Notes under the pieces: generated by a model
Told to the model about the DNA's origin: nothing
What the model saw: only the letters and a program-made list of their open reading frames with translations
Database searches by the model: none
Assembly (NCBI GenBank): GCA_027308685.1
Contig: DAIDEE010000065.1
Location: 1 to 64,000, forward strand
Source of the DNA: Acidocella sp.
Lineage (GTDB): Bacteria > Pseudomonadota > Alphaproteobacteria > Acetobacterales > Acetobacteraceae
Direction: 5' to 3'
Length of the DNA stretch: 64,000 nt
Position numbers and translations under genes: made by a program
Part shown: in pieces, positions 1-7,861 of the stretch
Layout: each line of letters opens with the position of its first letter
Position numbering within the stretch: position 1 is the stretch's first letter

Positions 1-1
1 G

Positions 2-166
2 ATCGCCCAAGGTGTCGAGTTCGACGTCTGCATGAACACCATCAACACCATCACCCGCGACACCGGCCACACCCCAGAGCTAAACCCCAAAGCCATCCCC
101 GTTCCCTATGGCGTTGGCCGCATCATGCAACTCGTCGAAAATGGCTACATTCTCGACCGACCATAA
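2..166 (+). CDS. DsrE/DsrF-like protein, C-terminal part
   Basis: This is the last 54 codons of a gene that begins left of the window; frame 2 stays open from base 2 to a TAA at 164-166. The ending, with a VPYGVGRIMQLVENGY stretch and a final RP, resembles the C-terminus of small DsrE/DsrF-fold proteins, where a conserved Gly-Val precedes a helix and a G-Y turn. The Cys at residue 10 of the fragment sits where some family members carry a conserved cysteine. Relatives work in sulfur-relay or persulfide chemistry, but many are uncharacterised, so no reaction is assigned. The gene ends just before a strong terminator. Confidence 0.6.
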   Translation: MAQGVEFDVCMNTINTITRDTGHTPELNPKAIPVPYGVGRIMQLVENGYILDRP

Positions 167-172
167 AAAAAA

Positions 173-198
173 CGCAGGTAATAAAACCTGCGCTTTTT
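173..198. terminator. Bidirectional intrinsic terminator
   Basis: Perfect 7-bp arms CGCAGGT (173-179) and ACCTGCG (186-192) enclose a 6-nt loop. An A-tract precedes the stem and TTTTT (194-198) follows it, so the hairpin carries a U-tract on both strands. It lies between the convergent DsrE-like and CBS genes and would stop transcription from either side. Confidence 0.85.
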
Positions 199-217
199 AC
201 AAAGTAAACGGAAAGAA

Positions 218-652
218 TTAAGCTACACCCATCACATAAGTGCGCAGGCTATGCACTTCATGAGCCTGCTGATCAATCCATGCCTTTACAACATCACCAA
301 TACTCACGATGCCAATCAACTGCCCATGCTCCATTACCGGCAGATGCCTAAACCTACCCTCGGTCATGATCTCCATCACCTGCTCAATACTGACTCCAGG
401 ATTGGTGACAATCGGATTCTTTGTCATCAGGTCAGCCGCCGTCAGGGTTACTGTTTCGTTTGCTTGCCGGGCCAAGCTACGCACAATATCGCGCTCACTC
501 AGTATCCCGATCAACTTGTTGTCGTCGTCGACTATCATCACAGCACCAATGCCTTTGTCGGCCAGCAAAATGGCGACCTCAGAAATTTTCATGTCAGCCC
601 GCGCGGCAATAATCGCATTCGGCTTAGCTTTTAATAAAGCGTGAATGGTCAT
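218..652 (-). CDS. Tandem CBS-domain protein
   Basis: A 144-residue stand-alone CBS pair (Bateman module). CBS1 spans about residues 8-65, with an AVMIVDDDNKLIGILSERD core; CBS2 spans about 78-130, with LIGIVSIGDVVK. Such pairs bind adenosyl ligands (AMP, ATP, SAM or NADH) and act as small energy-state regulators, but no effector domain is attached and no target can be named. A strong purine-rich ribosome site (GAGAGGAG) lies just upstream of the ATG. The gene is downstream of the HiPIP gene on the same strand, 70 bp away, so the two could share a transcript. It ends at the terminator at 173-198. Confidence 0.85.
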   Translation of the reverse strand: MTIHALLKAKPNAIIAARADMKISEVAILLADKGIGAVMIVDDDNKLIGILSERDIVRSLARQANETVTLTAADLMTKNPIVTNPGVSIEQVMEIMTEGRFRHLPVMEHGQLIGIVSIGDVVKAWIDQQAHEVHSLRTYVMGVA

Positions 653-722
653 TTAATTTTCTCCTCTCCTCACGTATCTGCTGGTCGCGTCCTACCCCGT
701 CTCACGACTCATAACTTATGTC

Positions 723-1010
723 TCAGCTTGCAGGGGCCCATATCTGACACCAAGCGGTGGGGCTGATCGGGCCTGAAACTGCCTTGCAGAGACCGTTAGC
801 AGTTGCCGGGGTGCCCGGAATATACAGCGAGCAGTTAGAGCATTGGTGCGTACCGCTTGGATGATCAACATAACCAACCGAAGCCGGGGACATTGAGCCG
901 CCGTCAGCTTTGGCGGTTTCTTTCATCGCAATACCCGCAACCGCTGCGAACCCCATGATTTGGGATGCCTTCTTCAAAACTTCACGACGATTACCATTGT
1001 AGGTCTTCAT
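723..1010 (-). CDS. High-potential iron-sulfur protein (HiPIP)
   Basis: A periplasmic one-electron carrier holding a [4Fe-4S] cluster. With the start chosen here the protein has 95 residues: a twin-arginine leader (NRREVLKK at 7-14, then a hydrophobic stretch) and four cluster cysteines at about 57, 60, 75 and 88 in the HiPIP pattern C-x2-C...C...W-C. Two upstream in-frame ATGs exist (from 1028), but GGAG sits about 9 nt before this ATG and only 3 nt before the previous one. HiPIPs donate electrons to photosynthetic reaction centres or terminal oxidases. No such partner is nearby, although a bacteriochlorophyll gene relic lies at 27.7 kb. Confidence 0.88.
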   Translation of the reverse strand: MKTYNGNRREVLKKASQIMGFAAVAGIAMKETAKADGGSMSPASVGYVDHPSGTHQCSNCSLYIPGTPATANGLCKAVSGPISPTAWCQIWAPAS

Positions 1011-1172
1011 TGGCATTAGCTCCTTCATATATTCATTTTTTCATTAAGTGAGTAAATCATACTGCACAACCAACTTATTTGCCAAGGGGCTTTTCGCAAA
1101 AATTCATTTTTAAAATCATAAATATGAGTAAAGTTTTATTGAAACTAGGCAAGCTTTTGATGCAATCGACGT

Positions 1173-1573
1173 TCAATATCCAAACATGTTTCGTCTCACA
1201 TGGACAAGAAGATCGAATGGTGCTTGCCGTGCCGTCTCCACCTCGCGTTGGCGAAGTTGCGCTAATATTGCCCATTGTTCGCGCTGGTATGCGGCCCGAC
1301 GTTCCAGTGTTGTGCTTTATCCTTCAGAAGTCCCCACTCGCTTTGATCGCGACCCTTCAACATCAGCGTCAGCACATTGATCAGCAATCCATTGTGAGTC
1401 GCTGCCGCCAACGCACGATGAAAGGCATCGTCCCAATACTCAAACTGTTCAACGCCCTCAACTTCATCCGCATTGCAGCAGCATTGTTCGAGAACCGTGA
1501 AATCAGCACTATTAGCGTCGCGCACTGTCAGATCAGTTATGCCTGGTTCAAAAATTAATCTTGCCTCCATCAT
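1173..1573 (-). pseudogene. GntR-family regulator remnant (FCD domain only)
   Basis: The 103-codon frame ending at 1262 reads as the start of an FCD ligand-binding domain (MMEARLIFEPGI...DDAFHRALAAATHN). The rest of the domain continues in another frame (ERRAAYQREQWAILAQLRQR, then HVRRNMFGY and a stop at 1173-1175), so there is a frameshift near 1300-1315. The N-terminal winged-helix DNA-binding domain is absent: stops lie just upstream of 1573. Two lesions make this a dead regulator. It is oriented away from the Tct and aldo/keto reductase remnants to its right, as expected for the regulator of that former locus. Confidence 0.75.
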
Positions 1574-1650
1574 CTCTGATTTCGCCCCCTACCTACCACT
1601 TTCCTAACTGTGATGATCTCCGCATTTGGCGACCAAAAAAATCACCCTGA

Positions 1651-1746
1651 GCCACGTTAAGTCTTGCAGCCGCCATGGCCATCGTCTGTCTGATTGTTTT
1701 TAGCTGGCTGCTGCGAGTACAATTCCCTTTGTTCATCTGGGGTTAG
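1651..1746 (+). pseudogene. TctB-like small permease subunit, C-terminal remnant
   Basis: About 31 in-frame codons ending at TAG 1744-1746 encode one hydrophobic helix (AAAMAIVCLIVFSWLLRVQF) with a short tail. This is like the last membrane segment of a TctB subunit of the tripartite tricarboxylate transporter. An in-frame stop lies just upstream. The assignment rests mainly on the position immediately before a clear TctA start. Confidence 0.45.
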
Positions 1747-1747
1747 C

Positions 1748-2105
1748 ATGAACGCTTAATCCAACTTCGGCCTCTGGCATGGCTTTAGCGTCGCGATTCA
1801 ACCAAAAAATCTTATCTGGTCACTTATCGGCGTCATAGTTGGTAATTTCATCAGCGTCCTACCAGGCAGGGCGGCCCTTTCGGCTATTTCCATGCTACTG
1901 CCACTTACCTGTGCCATGCACTCTGGGCCGGTCCTGATGCTCGCAGGCATTTTCTGTGGCTCGCAATATGGCGGTACAAGCGGCGCCTTATTGCTCAATC
2001 TTCCCTTCCATCCGCCCCAAGCCATCACCTGCCTTGTTCGCTACCCGCGCACACGGCAAGGCAAAGCCGGAACCGCCCTCGGCATCACCATGCAGTGTTC
2101 GGTGG
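1748..2105 (+). pseudogene. TctA-like large permease subunit, truncated remnant
   Basis: An ATG at 1748 is followed after three codons by an in-frame stop. The frame then reads an unmistakable TctA N-terminus: NFGLWHGF, NLIWSLIGVIVGN, VLPG, LMLAGIFCGSQYGG and RQGKAGTALGITM. About 118 of roughly 500 residues remain before similarity ends abruptly near 2105, where aldo/keto reductase sequence begins in another frame. TctA is the main membrane subunit of a tripartite carboxylate transporter. The premature stop and the truncation show it is not functional. Confidence 0.75.
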
Positions 2106-2466
2106 TCCGGCTGAGGAGCCAACGACCAACGGGATTATTGCAAGCGCAAAAATAGCCGGCGTCAACTTCATCGATACCGCCGATAGGTATTGGGAAGGTA
2201 AATCTGAGGACATTGTCAGCCGGGTCATCGCACATGACCACCGTCACTGGATTCTCGCTACCAAACTTGCCAATCCTACCGGATCTTGCCCCAATGATCG
2301 CGGTCCCTCAAATATTCACGCCGCCAGAATTGATCGTCTGATGGTCAACCAGCCTTACAACAATGCTGTCAATCGTGAACCTGAGGTTGAACACGTACCC
2401 GCCTGCGCTCATTATGTGGTCTCGGCATTATTCCCCACAGCCCCCTCGCACGCGATGTACTGAGGC
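2095..2466 (+). pseudogene. Aldo/keto reductase remnant
   Basis: The frame from 2095 begins inside the enzyme (MFGGPAEE) and contains the hallmark GVNFIDTADRYWEGKSEDIV and ILATKLANP blocks of an NADPH-dependent aldo/keto reductase. The middle of the barrel is missing: after PNDRG it jumps to VNQPYNNAVNREPEVEHVPA, normally well over 100 residues later. Past about 2400 the continuation (GLGIIPHSPLARDVL) is in another frame. The gene therefore has a lost start, an internal deletion and a frameshift. It is joined to the end of the TctA remnant. Confidence 0.75.
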
Positions 2467-2912
2467 CATGCTTCAACACCTGGTTACAGCCATCCTGCGT
2501 ACGCCATTAAGCGCCGCGTGCCGCTTTCATCTGTCCGTTGGCGAGATCGAAACCGAGGGCCTGGCAATCATGCCGAAGGATATGGGCGCTGAGTGCTGGG
2601 GCCTGCCTGATGTGGAGATCATCCACGCCGAGGATTAGATGCACCCCCGGCGCCATTTTGAATTCGCGATGGACCGCTAAATTTGCCTTAGATACCCCTA
2701 TCGAACACCCGCCAGCCCACAACAAACAGGCGCTTATAACTTATAGTTGTATATTTTACGGATGTCTTTAATATAAGCATCCAGACACGGGTTCATAAAG
2801 ACCAATCAGATATCAAGATTGATCAATTAACATCGCGTGTGAAAATCGACGATCAAATCCTGCACCGCTGTATCGAACGAGTATCTTCTCAGCATACAAA
2901 CAGGGATCTGCT
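2467..2912. other. Intergenic stretch without a recognisable gene
   Basis: Short open frames exist at 2467-2638 on the plus strand and 2507-2725 on the minus strand, but neither has a recognisable motif or convincing ribosome site. This is probably more decayed sequence from the locus to the left. From about 2640 the composition becomes AT-rich. A perfect 10-bp palindrome ATTGATCAAT lies at 2818-2827, about 95 bp before the next possible gene, and could be an operator for the CpaE/PilZ unit. That role is a guess. Confidence 0.4.
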
Positions 2913-2921
2913 TTGAATAAC

Positions 2922-3143
2922 ATGTCTCGAATCACATCTCGATATTCAGGTAAGTCAATCAGGTCTGCGTCGCGTTACCGGCTGACCCCGTATGCCTTGG
3001 AGACCATCAAGGCCAATTCTGGCTTCATACAGCTAATCGATAGTGGACCAAACAAAAACATGGAATCCTGGCACGCACAACTTACCGCCGTACCCAAGGA
3101 TACCTTGGATAACGTTACTCATGAACAAATCTTTGCACGTTAA
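2922..3143 (+). CDS. Possible small protein upstream of the CpaE-like gene
   Basis: A 73-codon frame (from the ATG at 2922; TTG at 2913 is also possible, about 6 nt after an AGGGA) ending at 3143. It is basic at the N-terminus (MSRITSRYSGKSIRSASRYR), with no membrane segment or known motif. It overlaps the chosen start of the CpaE-like gene by 23 nt, which would fit translational coupling. It may equally be an untranslated leader. No function is recognised. Confidence 0.3.
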   Translation: MSRITSRYSGKSIRSASRYRLTPYALETIKANSGFIQLIDSGPNKNMESWHAQLTAVPKDTLDNVTHEQIFAR

Positions 3144-4335
3144 TCCTTTTTTTATCAAATCAGGGGATAACAAACCAACTTTGGACACCAGTGCAAATTT
3201 TTTAGGATTTGTCGGCGATGAAGAAAGTGCCGACATATTACGTGAGGCTCTATCACCCACCTTTCCAGAGGGCCTCCAGCTTTATACAACCGATTTTCAA
3301 ACATCTCTGACAATGTTGAGTAAGATGAAACCACCACGAGTCGTGCTGGTCGACATCTCTCAGGAGGAACGACCACTCAACGCCATGATGGACCTGGCTG
3401 AGGTGGTCGCACCAGAGACGTCCGTTTTTGTTATCGGCGAAGCAAATAAAGTCAGCGTCTACCGAACCATCACCAAAGACCTGGGTGTAAAAGAGTATTT
3501 GGTTAAACCGCTGACTGTCGAGACCATTCGCAAATGTTTTTCAGGTTTGACCGAAGGAACAGGCAAAACTGAAGCCCCAGCCGACACGATACGTAAAGGA
3601 ACAATGATTGCAATTGTTGGTATGCGCGGGGGTATCGGTTGTTCAACAATCGCTATCAATCTCGCTTGGATGATCGGGGTCGAAATGCGCCGCCACACAC
3701 TCCTGCTTGACGCGGATCTTTATACCGGAACCGATGCCCTATACCTCAATTTACACCAAAACATGGGGCTCTGCATGGCCCTGGAAGCGCCAGACCGGGT
3801 TGATAGCCTGCTGGTCCAACGTTCGGCTCAAAACATTGGGACCCGACTGCAGGTGCTGTCGTCCAATTCCGAACTTGAGCGAGAGATGTTATACAGCCCG
3901 AAAGGTGCTTCTAGCCTGCTCCAGACACTGACGTCTCGGTTTACATCAACCGTAGCTGACACTGGTCACCAATTCCTGCCGTTCGCCCGCGATCTCCTTC
4001 AATTGGCTAACCAAACAATCGTCGTTATGGACCCAAGTAAGGGCTCAATTCGAAATTGGCAGCGCTTTGAAGATCTGCCTCTAGGGCCGATGCAGATGCG
4101 TCGTAGGATACTGTTGTTAAACCGGGCAAACCGTCCTGGAGGTTTGAGTCAAAGCTTCATTGAGCAGGCGATCGGACGGCCGTTCGACGTTATTATCCCT
4201 GATATGCCACGCATTTTGCCACATGCCACACAATTAGGTACGCCAGCGGTTGAAGGACGTGGTCCGTTCCGCGATGTCATCAGCAAATTAGCAAACTTGG
4301 TAGCGGTCTTAAAGGATGATGCGGGGAGAGGATAG
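3121..4335 (+). CDS. cpaE: CpaE/TadZ-like MinD-family ATPase
   Basis: A 404-residue protein with the two-part CpaE/TadZ layout. The N-terminal receiver-like domain is about residues 20-135 (VVLVDISQ at the phospho-site region, EYLVKPL near its end). It is followed by a ParA/MinD-type ATPase from about 160. Its P-loop is the deviant MRGGIGCST with no Lys after the last Gly, as is usual in CpaE, then LLLDADLYTGTDAL for the switch region. Family members position Tad pilus machinery at a pole. No other Tad gene is nearby. A GTG start at 3043 would add 26 residues; the ATG at 3121 is preferred because the added segment looks non-homologous. Neither has a strong ribosome site. The next gene starts 7 nt later. 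Confidence 0.75.
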   Translation: MNKSLHVNPFFIKSGDNKPTLDTSANFLGFVGDEESADILREALSPTFPEGLQLYTTDFQTSLTMLSKMKPPRVVLVDISQEERPLNAMMDLAEVVAPETSVFVIGEANKVSVYRTITKDLGVKEYLVKPLTVETIRKCFSGLTEGTGKTEAPADTIRKGTMIAIVGMRGGIGCSTIAINLAWMIGVEMRRHTLLLDADLYTGTDALYLNLHQNMGLCMALEAPDRVDSLLVQRSAQNIGTRLQVLSSNSELEREMLYSPKGASSLLQTLTSRFTSTVADTGHQFLPFARDLLQLANQTIVVMDPSKGSIRNWQRFEDLPLGPMQMRRRILLLNRANRPGGLSQSFIEQAIGRPFDVIIPDMPRILPHATQLGTPAVEGRGPFRDVISKLANLVAVLKDDAGRG

Positions 4336-4342
4336 ATAAGCC

Positions 4343-4780
4343 ATGCAACCAAATAATCGACGAATAAAGCGGCAGCGAGTCGTAAAAATGGGCAAAATTA
4401 TCTTTGGCGTATCTGACATAACAGTCGATTGCTTAATTTGCGACGAAACACCAGCCGGTATATTGGTGGAAACTGAAACGCCAGTGTCCGTACCAGAGGA
4501 AGTAAAAATAAAACTAACCAACGGCGGCACCTTTCTAGCCATGCGCCGCTGGGTATTGGGCAATAAAATTGGCTTCGAATTCATCGGTGCCCGCATTAAC
4601 GACACGACGACTTCCGATAGTATGAACGCTATTTATGATGTTTTACAGAGACAAGGTATAACGCAAGCTCTTGTGAGTCTGAGACGATCCAGATTTTTTG
4701 ATAATGATGAACTTCGGCAAATAGCTGAAGAAGCAGAGACCGCCACAATACGCCTTGAACGGTTGCTTTTAAATAAATAG
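4343..4780 (+). CDS. PilZ-domain protein (putative cyclic-di-GMP receptor)
   Basis: A 145-residue protein. Its first 90 residues form a PilZ barrel: a basic N-terminal RRIKRQRV motif, where the family's RxxxR binds cyclic-di-GMP, then GKIIFG, VDCLICDETPAGILVE (in place of the D/N-x-S-x-x-G motif) and RRWVLGNKIGFEF. The substituted second motif (D-E-T-P-A-G) makes ligand binding plausible but not certain. The C-terminal third is helical and charged, without a known domain. It directly follows the CpaE-like gene and is very likely cotranscribed and translationally coupled, linking a polar-positioning ATPase with second-messenger sensing. Confidence 0.75.
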   Translation: MQPNNRRIKRQRVVKMGKIIFGVSDITVDCLICDETPAGILVETETPVSVPEEVKIKLTNGGTFLAMRRWVLGNKIGFEFIGARINDTTTSDSMNAIYDVLQRQGITQALVSLRRSRFFDNDELRQIAEEAETATIRLERLLLNK

Positions 4781-4851
4781 TATGGGACCCGATCACACGA
4801 CCGCTACAAAAACCACTTTATCCGCAGCAAAATTTCGGTCGATGAAGCTCT

Positions 4852-6525
4852 TTAAATCTCAATTTTCAGTTCATCGATCATTGCCTCACGCATTTTATAT
4901 TTCTGAAGCTTACCGGTCACCGTCATAGGCAGTTCCTTTACAAACCGTATATAACGAGGAATTTTTTGGTGTGCGATCTGTTCACGGCAGAAATCTCGTA
5001 CATCCGCGTCAGTTAAATCTGTGCCATCGCGTAGTATAATCCAGGCACAAAGTTCTTCACCATAGAACCCGTCAGGAACACCAAAAACCTGAACTTCTTG
5101 AATTTTAGGATGGCGATATAAATATTCCTCAATCTCTCGTGGATATAAATTTTCACCACCTCGGATCACCATATCCTTAATGCGCCCGACAATGGTACAA
5201 TAACCATCGTCATCAAGTATGGCGAGATCGCCCGTATGCATCCAACCCTCGGTATCCTTGGCTTTGGCAGTTTGTTCGGGTTCGTCCCAATACCCTAGCA
5301 TCACGGAATAGCCGCGCGTACAAAGCTCGCCCGGCGTATTGCGTGGAACAATACGGGCTTCAGCATCAATCAGCTTCACTTCGAGATGTGGATGAATACG
5401 CCCTACTGTTGAGACGCGCCGCTCCAGTGGATCATCTACACTGCTTTGAAAACTAACAGGGCTGGTCTCGGTCATGCCATAGCAGATCGAAATATCGCGC
5501 ATATGCATAGCTTCTACAACCCGCCGCATTACTGCAATTGGGCAGGTGGCGCCGGCCATCACGCCCGTGCGTAAATGATGCAGGTCAAATTCAGCAAAGC
5601 GCGAATGATCAAGCTCTGCAATAAACATAGTAGGCACACCGTACAAAGCCGTACAGCGCTCAGCCGCCGCAACTTGCAATGTGGCAAGGGCATCGAAACC
5701 TTCGCCGGGAAAAACCATAGCAGCGCCATGCGTGATGCAGGCTAGATTACCTATAACCATGCCGAAGCAGTGATAAAGCGGTACCGGAATACAAACGCGG
5801 TCCTGCGGTGTCAGCGCCATGGCCTGCCCGATGAAGTAACCATTATTCAAAATATTGCGGTGGCTGAGTGTAACGCCTTTCGGGGTTCCTGTCGTGCCTG
5901 ACGTAAACTGAATGTTAATAGCATCGCTGGGCATAAGGTTGAGACTCACAGCTGTGATTGCCGCGCGCCCGGCCTCACGGCCCACCATCTCCAATGCATC
6001 GAACGAAACAGCGCCCGGCATCGTCTGTTCACCCATCTGCACCACCATCCGCAAGTGTGGCAAACGCCGGGCTCGAAGATTGCCACGCGTCCCTTCGGCC
6101 AATTCAGGGGCGAGCGCCATAATCATGCCCGGGTAATCGCTCGACTTGAACGGCGGCGAGATCACCAGCGCCTTGCAAGCAACTTTGTTAAGGGCGTACT
6201 CAAGTTCCAAGAGCCGGTACGCAGGGTTAACTGTCACCAAAATCAGCCCAGCTTTTGCGGCAGCAAATTGCGTAATCGTCCATTCAACCCTGTTAAACGA
6301 CCAAATGCCGATGCAATCGCCAGGCTTCAACCCGCTGGACAACAAGCCGGCAGCCACATCGTCAACCCGTGCCTGCAACGCCGCCCACGTCAGCCTGACC
6401 GATTGCGCCGCGCAGACCAAGGCTTCTTGTGTGGGCCATTTCGCACATGCGCTATCGAACGCTTGGCCAATCGTAATTTCCAAAAGCGGTGGCTCTGTTG
6501 CACCGCGCACGAAGCTATCGGTCAT
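4852..6525 (-). CDS. AMP-forming acyl-CoA ligase, last gene of the leucine operon
   Basis: A 557-residue member of the ANL superfamily that activates a carboxylic acid through an acyl-AMP to its CoA ester. It has the P-loop-like [11 protein letters not shown] at 207-217, YGMTETSP, the HTGD motif in [26 protein letters not shown] at the hinge and the catalytic Lys of VTGKLQKYK at about 539. AGGAGG stands 7 nt before the ATG. It lies 18 bp after the CitE-like gene. By context it may activate a branched-chain or short-chain acid such as isovalerate, or acetoacetate released by the pathway; the sequence alone does not decide the substrate. Confidence 0.85.
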   Translation of the reverse strand: MTDSFVRGATEPPLLEITIGQAFDSACAKWPTQEALVCAAQSVRLTWAALQARVDDVAAGLLSSGLKPGDCIGIWSFNRVEWTITQFAAAKAGLILVTVNPAYRLLELEYALNKVACKALVISPPFKSSDYPGMIMALAPELAEGTRGNLRARRLPHLRMVVQMGEQTMPGAVSFDALEMVGREAGRAAITAVSLNLMPSDAINIQFTSGTTGTPKGVTLSHRNILNNGYFIGQAMALTPQDRVCIPVPLYHCFGMVIGNLACITHGAAMVFPGEGFDALATLQVAAAERCTALYGVPTMFIAELDHSRFAEFDLHHLRTGVMAGATCPIAVMRRVVEAMHMRDISICYGMTETSPVSFQSSVDDPLERRVSTVGRIHPHLEVKLIDAEARIVPRNTPGELCTRGYSVMLGYWDEPEQTAKAKDTEGWMHTGDLAILDDDGYCTIVGRIKDMVIRGGENLYPREIEEYLYRHPKIQEVQVFGVPDGFYGEELCAWIILRDGTDLTDADVRDFCREQIAHQKIPRYIRFVKELPMTVTGKLQKYKMREAMIDELKIEI

Positions 6526-6543
6526 TTGAATCCTCCTGCAGCT

Positions 6544-7410
6544 TTATTTACCAGACAAAATCCGCCGCGCTTGTTTGAGATGCGGCTGGTCAAGCATCTT
6601 TCCATCCAACGCCAATACGCCGGCCCCTGGGTCGGCTGCAAATAAATCCACGATGCGACGAGCAAACGCAATCTCGTCGTCAGATGGCGTCATCACCTGA
6701 TTGATGACTAAGACTTGTGAAGGATGAATTGCCATCATCCCAACAAACCCTTCCCGCCGCGCTGCGGTCGCTGACATCCGTAATCCCGCTAGATCGCGAA
6801 AGTCGGGATACACGGTATCAATCGCGGGCACCCCGGCATTGGCCGCCGCGGCCAAGCAAAGTGACCGCGCAAGGCGGCAGAGGTCAGTCAACGTACCGTC
6901 GTCTGTACGACCGGAGCTTGCGCCAATGGCGGCCGGTAAATCTTCCGCCCCCCAGGTGAGGCCGATCAAGCGCGGACCTGCCGTGCCGTAGCTGGCAAGA
7001 CCAAAAAGTGACGCCGGTGTTTCGGTCGCAATCGGTAAAATTTTAGTGCTACCATGAGAAATATTTGCGGTGGCTTCAAAAGCATCGAGATAATGCGATA
7101 ACTTAATAACATCCGTCGCCGAATCCGGCTTTGGCAAAACAATGCCCGCCGGCCCGGCCGGGACCACGGCAGCAAGATCACCGAGAGCAAAGCCTGAGGT
7201 CAATGGATTGATGCGAACCCATAATTGCGGAAAATTAGCCCGCTCAGCATGATTAAGAGTAGTGGCAACGAGACTGCGCGCCTCATCCTTACGTGGCAGG
7301 GCAACAGAATCCTCCAGATCAAAAATAACAGCGTCTGCTCCGGAACCAGCAGCCTTCGCTATTTTGGCCGGTGAGTCACCAGGTATAAATAACCATGACC
7401 GTGGAGTCAT
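6544..7410 (-). CDS. CitE-like (HpcH/HpaI) beta-hydroxyacyl-CoA lyase
   Basis: A 288-residue TIM-barrel lyase of the CitE/HpcH class, which cleaves 3-hydroxyacyl-CoA esters using Mg2+. Visible are [12 protein letters not shown] at the start, FDLEDSV at 30-36, the metal ligand Glu at about 130 ([10 protein letters not shown]) and WGAEDL at 153-158. It overlaps the MaoC-like gene by 4 nt. In the leucine pathway the final step is cleavage of HMG-CoA to acetyl-CoA and acetoacetate. No classical HMG-CoA lyase is present here, so this protein is the best candidate for that step, as proposed for the CitE-like enzyme in the Mycobacterium leucine locus. Citramalyl-CoA lyase is an alternative. Confidence 0.82.
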   Translation of the reverse strand: MTPRSWLFIPGDSPAKIAKAAGSGADAVIFDLEDSVALPRKDEARSLVATTLNHAERANFPQLWVRINPLTSGFALGDLAAVVPAGPAGIVLPKPDSATDVIKLSHYLDAFEATANISHGSTKILPIATETPASLFGLASYGTAGPRLIGLTWGAEDLPAAIGASSGRTDDGTLTDLCRLARSLCLAAAANAGVPAIDTVYPDFRDLAGLRMSATAARREGFVGMMAIHPSQVLVINQVMTPSDDEIAFARRIVDLFAADPGAGVLALDGKMLDQPHLKQARRILSGK

Positions 7411-7859
7411 TGCGGCATCCTTTTTAGTAAGGCCGTTCGTTTACATTGACAAACCATCTCATCACGTTGGTTGAACATTCGGTGCTCAAAAATAACGAGC
7501 CCCGCCGCCGGGCGCGATTTGCTAGCACGCTTCTCGAGTACCGTCGTTTCAGCGCGTAACGTATCACCAACAAATACCGGCTTCGGCATAACCACCGCAT
7601 CATAACCCAGATTGGCAACAAGTGTAGCAAGGGTGGTATCGGCAACCGAAAGCCCAACCATCAGACTAAATGTAAAGAGACCATTTACTACAATTTTTCC
7701 AAATTCCGACTGGGCTGCATATTCCGCATCAAGATGCAGTGGCTGTGGGTTGTGCGTGAGGGTCGTAATCAAAAGATTGTCCGTCTCTGTGACGGTACGA
7801 TGTAACTCATGCCTTAATATGTCACCAAGTTCAAATTCTTCAAAATATTTTCCGGCCAT
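7407..7859 (-). CDS. MaoC-like (FkbR2-type) hot-dog hydratase
   Basis: A 150-residue single hot-dog domain of the MaoC/FkbR2 type. The active-site segment is [14 protein letters not shown] (about 35-48), where the HN...PLH pattern replaces the D-x-N-P-x-H of classical R-hydratases, followed by FGKIVVNG and PVFVGDTL. Relatives add water to enoyl-CoA esters. Lying between the carboxylase alpha subunit (2 nt away) and the CitE-like lyase (4-nt overlap), it is positioned to hydrate 3-methylglutaconyl-CoA, a job normally done by a crotonase (LiuC) that is absent here. That role is inferred from context. Confidence 0.8.
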   Translation of the reverse strand: MAGKYFEEFELGDILRHELHRTVTETDNLLITTLTHNPQPLHLDAEYAAQSEFGKIVVNGLFTFSLMVGLSVADTTLATLVANLGYDAVVMPKPVFVGDTLRAETTVLEKRASKSRPAAGLVIFEHRMFNQRDEMVCQCKRTALLKRMPQ

Positions 7860-7861
7860 GA

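Noticed and set aside
2507-2725. Minus-strand 72-codon frame next to the aldo/keto reductase relic
   Set aside because: No start signal or motif, and it overlaps a plus-strand frame of equal length; probably decayed DNA.
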